Below, piece by piece: positions 60,491 to 64,000 of a stretch of DNA of 64,000 bases. Each line of letters opens with the position of its first letter. The first letter of the stretch is position 1. The notes under the pieces were generated by a model. The model was not told the DNA's origin. It searched no databases and saw only the letters and a program-made list of their open reading frames with translations. Made by a program: the position numbers and the translations under genes. Source of the stretch: Enoplosus armatus (taxonomy: Eukaryota; Chordata; Actinopteri; Centrarchiformes; Enoplosidae); NCBI RefSeq assembly GCF_043641665.1, contig NC_092182.1:12400956-12464955 (forward strand), in the 5' to 3' direction.

Positions 60491-63400
60491 ATGAAGGTCA
60501 TTACTGTCCTTGCACTTTGGGTGACCCTGTTCCACCAGGGATACAGCAGTAAGAGATTTTTTCTGTTCTATTATCACCAAAATCTATAAATACAGGTTTA
60601 TGTATAACCATGTAATACAGATACAGATAGGATTTCATGTGGGCTATTGCACTATCATTAAGAAACCAATCTGTCCTGTTGATTCTCAGACTCCCTGGAC
60701 TCATGTCGGGGTCGATGTGGTTATGGAACAGATAATAGTTTCTCCTGTCAGTGTAACCCATCTTGTGAGCGCTTCAGGGACTGTTGCTCTGACTACACTG
60801 AAATATGTAAAAGTGAGTGACAAAAACATCTTGTTTTATAACTAATCATTAACACAGAAGTTACAACTTCTGTAGAAAATGTTTTAATTCACCAATGTAC
60901 CTTACCTCTCATCACAAGTGTGTTTCTTTTCCTTCTAGCTGCAGCCACATCTTGCAAAGGCAGATGTGGTGAGAAATACAACTCTCAGAACAAGTGCCAC
61001 TGCAACTCCAAGTGCAGCCAGCACAAAAACTGCTGCAGCGACTACGCAGACCTCTGTGACAGTAAGACCAAACGCTTGTCACCTGTAGCTGACCCCGCCT
61101 CACGTGCCACACAGTGTATCACCTCTGTTAGTCAGCTGCTTTCTATCTGCTTGTGTTGCTCTTCTACGTATGAACACCTGGTCACTTTCACATGGTTGGC
61201 ATTGAATCTAAGCAGCCAGCAGTCAAACAACCAGCCTTGTGGTACTGCACTGAAAACGCTCAATTTCTCAGTCAGATGTCTGCATCGTTAGCAGTTCCAC
61301 CAAAAAAGCAGTTTCATATGAATAACTGTTTGAGGCTCTAAGAGGGTCAAAGAGTCCAAAAATGAATGCAAATGTGTGTAGTAGATTTTTTCTTCTTTTG
61401 CACCACTTTAATCATCTCACGACCCTTCAGATTTATCTTGTGATCGGGCCTGAACCCCAAGATGCGAACTACTGGACTAAACTACTGAACTGTATACGAA
61501 ATAGTTAGAATGAGCTCCACCTTGATAAGCCAAAACAGTAAAATGCTACACATCAATTCACCAGTATTAATAATGTTATCTATTTTATTATATAGTATAT
61601 ATATATATATATATATATAAATAGCTTCTGAAAAACACCCAGTAATTTCACTTTTGATACTTTAAGTACATTACTTAGTTACTTTTACTTAAGTAGGATT
61701 TAGTAAATGCAGGCTGTTTACTTGTAATGGAGTATTTTTACATTGTGGTATCAGTACTGTTACTGATCTGAATACTTCTTCCACCACTGTTGGCTTGTGT
61801 GGTCAACCTCTCTTAGTCAAATCTACTTTCAGTATATGACCAATGGGTGTCACTGTTGTGCTTTACAACATATCGAAAGCAAAGAGGTTCAGTTTTCTTT
61901 TCCTCAGCTTAACCTGCTCCCTCCTTCTGCAGTAATACCCAGTGGTGGATTTAGATATAGTATTCAGATCCTTTACTTAAGTAAAAGTAGCAATACAGGC
62001 ATATAAATATACTTCATTACAAGTAAAAGCCTTGCTTTCATAATTTTGCAAAGAAAAAATCACAGAAGTATTATCAACAAAAATAATAACCTAGACGAAG
62101 TGATAAAAGTACTCATTATGGAGAATGGCCCCTTTCTGAGTGTTTGTATTATTATATCATTACTTATGTGAACAGTATTTTTATTTTAGTATTTTATTTT
62201 TGCTGTAGCTGGTCGAGGTGGATCACAGCTGAACTATTTTATATACTGTAGTGATGTTTAATAATACATATATAAGAATATATTATATCTTCTAATAGTA
62301 TTTTACATCATATTTATATACTGATTATACTGTGTGTTATGTCTTGTGTAAAATCTTAATCTGAAAAGTAACTTATAGCTATAAAATAAATGTAACGGAG
62401 TAAAAAGTATGTATTTTCCCTTGAAATGCTGTGGAAGTATAAATTAGCACAAAATGGAAGTAATCAAGAACCTCAGATCTGAACTTCAGTAAAGTACTTG
62501 AGAAAATATACTTAATAACTTTCCACTACTGGTACTACCATGTGTTAGAGAGATGCATAAATCACTATTATACTAGAGGTTAACAACACTGATATGTGTG
62601 TGTTTGTGATGTTCTGCAGGTGACGGAGGAGGAGGAGGTGGAGGAAGCGTGATCACTGATGCCGAGATCAAGGCTGTCTCTGAGACACTCTTTGCTCTGG
62701 ATTCAAACAAGGCTTCGGCCTCAGAGTTGATCATTGACCCTCAGGCTCTGGTGCCCGACTCTCAGACCAGCTCCCAGTCAGATCTCTCTTCTCGAGTGTG
62801 AGAAGATAATCTTATTAGCACAGCTCTTTCTCATTGGCTCCTCTTCTTTTTGATCTCGATGTATTTACCCTCTTTCTTCTGTGTCATTTGGTGTTTGTTT
62901 TTGTACTTCCAGCTTGTTCCGATACCTGGACGAGGATGCTCTGTTCTCCAGACCCACCTACGCTGCACTCCTGGCTCTGCTGGACAACTACCAGAGGATG
63001 ACTGGACAGACAGAGGACTTCAGTCCTCAGCAGCTGGCTGAGCAGGAAACCTTCGTCAAGGAGACCATGTCCAACACTGAGCTGGGCAGAGAGCTGTTTG
63101 CTTTCCTCTACACCAAGGGTAACTATGTCCATGTGTAATGGTACATCCTGACGCTGGTTCAGCACTACACACATCACAAGGGTCTGGTGATGCTTGTGCT
63201 AGACTGACACTGTGGGCTCCCTTCAGACAAATCTGCAATTGCATCCCCCAATACCCCCTGTCTATTCTGGACAGGTTATACTTCTACTTGGGGGATCATC
63301 AAGTTTCTTCAGTTTCTAAGTTCTTCAATCTAAGTTTTGGAGATACAGTTCCCATAATGCTTTGACAGATGCCATGGAGTCAGTGAGATAGTTGTGGGCT

Positions 63401-64000
63401 ACAACTTGAGCCCATTTTTTTTAGCCTTTATTTGTTGACATTTGGTCAACTTGGCACCATTAAAAGTATGTCAAATTTGCCATTAGCAGTTCCTGTTTGC
63501 AATGTACCCATGGATGCACAGACAAGTATCTCTGGATTACTTTGATGCTGAAGAAAACTTAAAGACCTGATGATGATAGGAAAGTTCTGCAGTTATACAG
63601 AGCGTCTTTTTTCTGTGATTTCTAAGCGGGTTTCAACTGAGTTATGACTCCTAGAAGGAGTGCGGTTTTTGACCCAGATTGTGGCGATCTGGCGCTAAGG
63701 GTTTTAAAATACCTTAATTGCCTTTTACCTTGAGCAGTATCTTGGCCTCATGTCTCTCTCTCCGTGCATTTGAAAACCTCTGTGTTTAGTGTATATCATC
63801 TGTAATTTAAGGCGTCTACGCATCAGAGGAAGAGTTCATTCAGGACCTGAAGATGATGTGGTTTGGTCTGTACTCCCGCAACAACAAGAAGATGGACTCC
63901 AGCGGCTTTGAACACATCTTTGCAGGTGCGGACAGAGCAGATTTCTTTCAAACACCACAGATGTTTTGCAGACATTTTTTCCATGTGGTTACTAAGAAAC
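60491..64000 (+). CDS. endou: Poly(U)-specific endoribonuclease (EndoU) with two somatomedin B domains, 3' end off window
   Basis: Secreted RNase of the XendoU family, which cleaves at uridylates. Six in-frame exons are visible: 60491-60548, 60690-60812, 60939-61061, 62620-62797, 62913-63118, 63812-63925, giving 267 residues; human ENDOU is about 410. A signal peptide (1-19, [19 protein letters not shown]) is followed by two somatomedin B domains, residues about 24-60 and 64-99, each with the full eight cysteines in the spacing C-x3-C-x9-C-x-C-x3-C-x5-CC-x5-6-C (for example [13 protein letters not shown]). A poly-Gly linker (GGGGGGG) leads into the EndoU domain, where [42 protein letters not shown] and [10 protein letters not shown] match the family. 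The catalytic histidines and lysine lie in later exons beyond the right edge, so activity cannot be judged. The last visible donor is at 63926. Confidence 0.94.
61650..61795 (-). repeat. 'AAGTA...CCACTG' fish repeat, end fragment in endou intron 3
   Basis: The words GTACATTACTTAGTTACTTT, TACTTAAGTAGGATT, TTGTAATGGAGTATTTTTAC and ACTTCTTCCACCACTG are typical of the family and match the fragment at 36310-36397. It follows an (AT)n run at 61595-61619. Confidence 0.7.
61940..62535 (+). repeat. 'AAGTACTTAAG...CCACTAC' fish repeat, long copy in endou intron 3
   Basis: The copy begins CAGTGGTGGATTTAGATATA and CCTTTACTTAAGTAAAAGTA and ends AGTACTTGAGAAAATATAC with CTTTCCACTACTGG. The termini form an imperfect inverted repeat (CAGTGGTGG versus CCACTACTG). 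The interior words TAAAATCTTAATCTGAAAAG and AATAAATGTAACGGAGTAA are shared with the copy at 59480-59710. It is the most complete copy in the window. Confidence 0.78.

Overview
This window is teleost fish nuclear DNA, most likely from a percomorph. The evidence is vertebrate exon-intron structure, animal-specific genes, abundant (CA)n tracts, a Tc1-family transposon, a LINE of the L2 type, and several interspersed families that I recognise as common in fish. It is not prokaryotic: there are no operons, CRISPR arrays or phage genes.

Five protein-coding genes can be read exon by exon, and the reading frame closes across every junction I used. They are c1ql4 (+, coding 15426-29179, one intron of about 13 kb), smarcc2 (+, 36572-45979, 26 coding exons, 1052 residues), myl6 (-, 54692-49316, 6 coding exons, 151 residues), tsfm (-, 59132-55903, 6 coding exons, 309 residues) and endou (+, 60491 to beyond the right edge, first 6 exons, 267 residues visible). 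The human orthologues all lie on chromosome 12q13, so the block is a shuffled piece of an old vertebrate synteny group. smarcc2 and myl6 end tail to tail about 0.9 kb apart, as in human. tsfm and endou are divergent, about 1.3 kb apart.

Layout: 1-13190 has no gene I can support and holds microsatellites, a deleted LINE (6475-7770) and interspersed repeats. 13190-31780 is the c1ql4 locus, with a possible non-coding first exon, the coding exons, the repeat-rich intron and a possible 3' UTR. 31800-36400 is AT-rich intergenic DNA. 36400-48060 is smarcc2 with its CpG-rich promoter and about 2 kb of 3' UTR. 48060-48960 is a short convergent intergenic strip with an unusual amount of inverted-repeat DNA. 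48960-54760 is myl6, with a dead Tc1 copy in its last intron. 55700-59170 is tsfm. 59170-60430 is the divergent tsfm/endou interval, and endou follows.

The genes do not form one pathway. They encode a secreted synaptic or adipose-type C1q-like factor, a BAF chromatin-remodelling scaffold, a myosin light chain, a mitochondrial translation elongation factor and a secreted poly(U)-directed endoribonuclease. I found no convincing undescribed system. The most interesting signals are a near-perfect 24-bp hairpin between myl6 and tsfm, a GC-AG intron in myl6, one visible myl6 3'-terminal exon where mammals have two, a Tc1 copy disabled by a 10-bp duplication near its start codon, and two related foldback elements at 9.2 kb and 48.3 kb.
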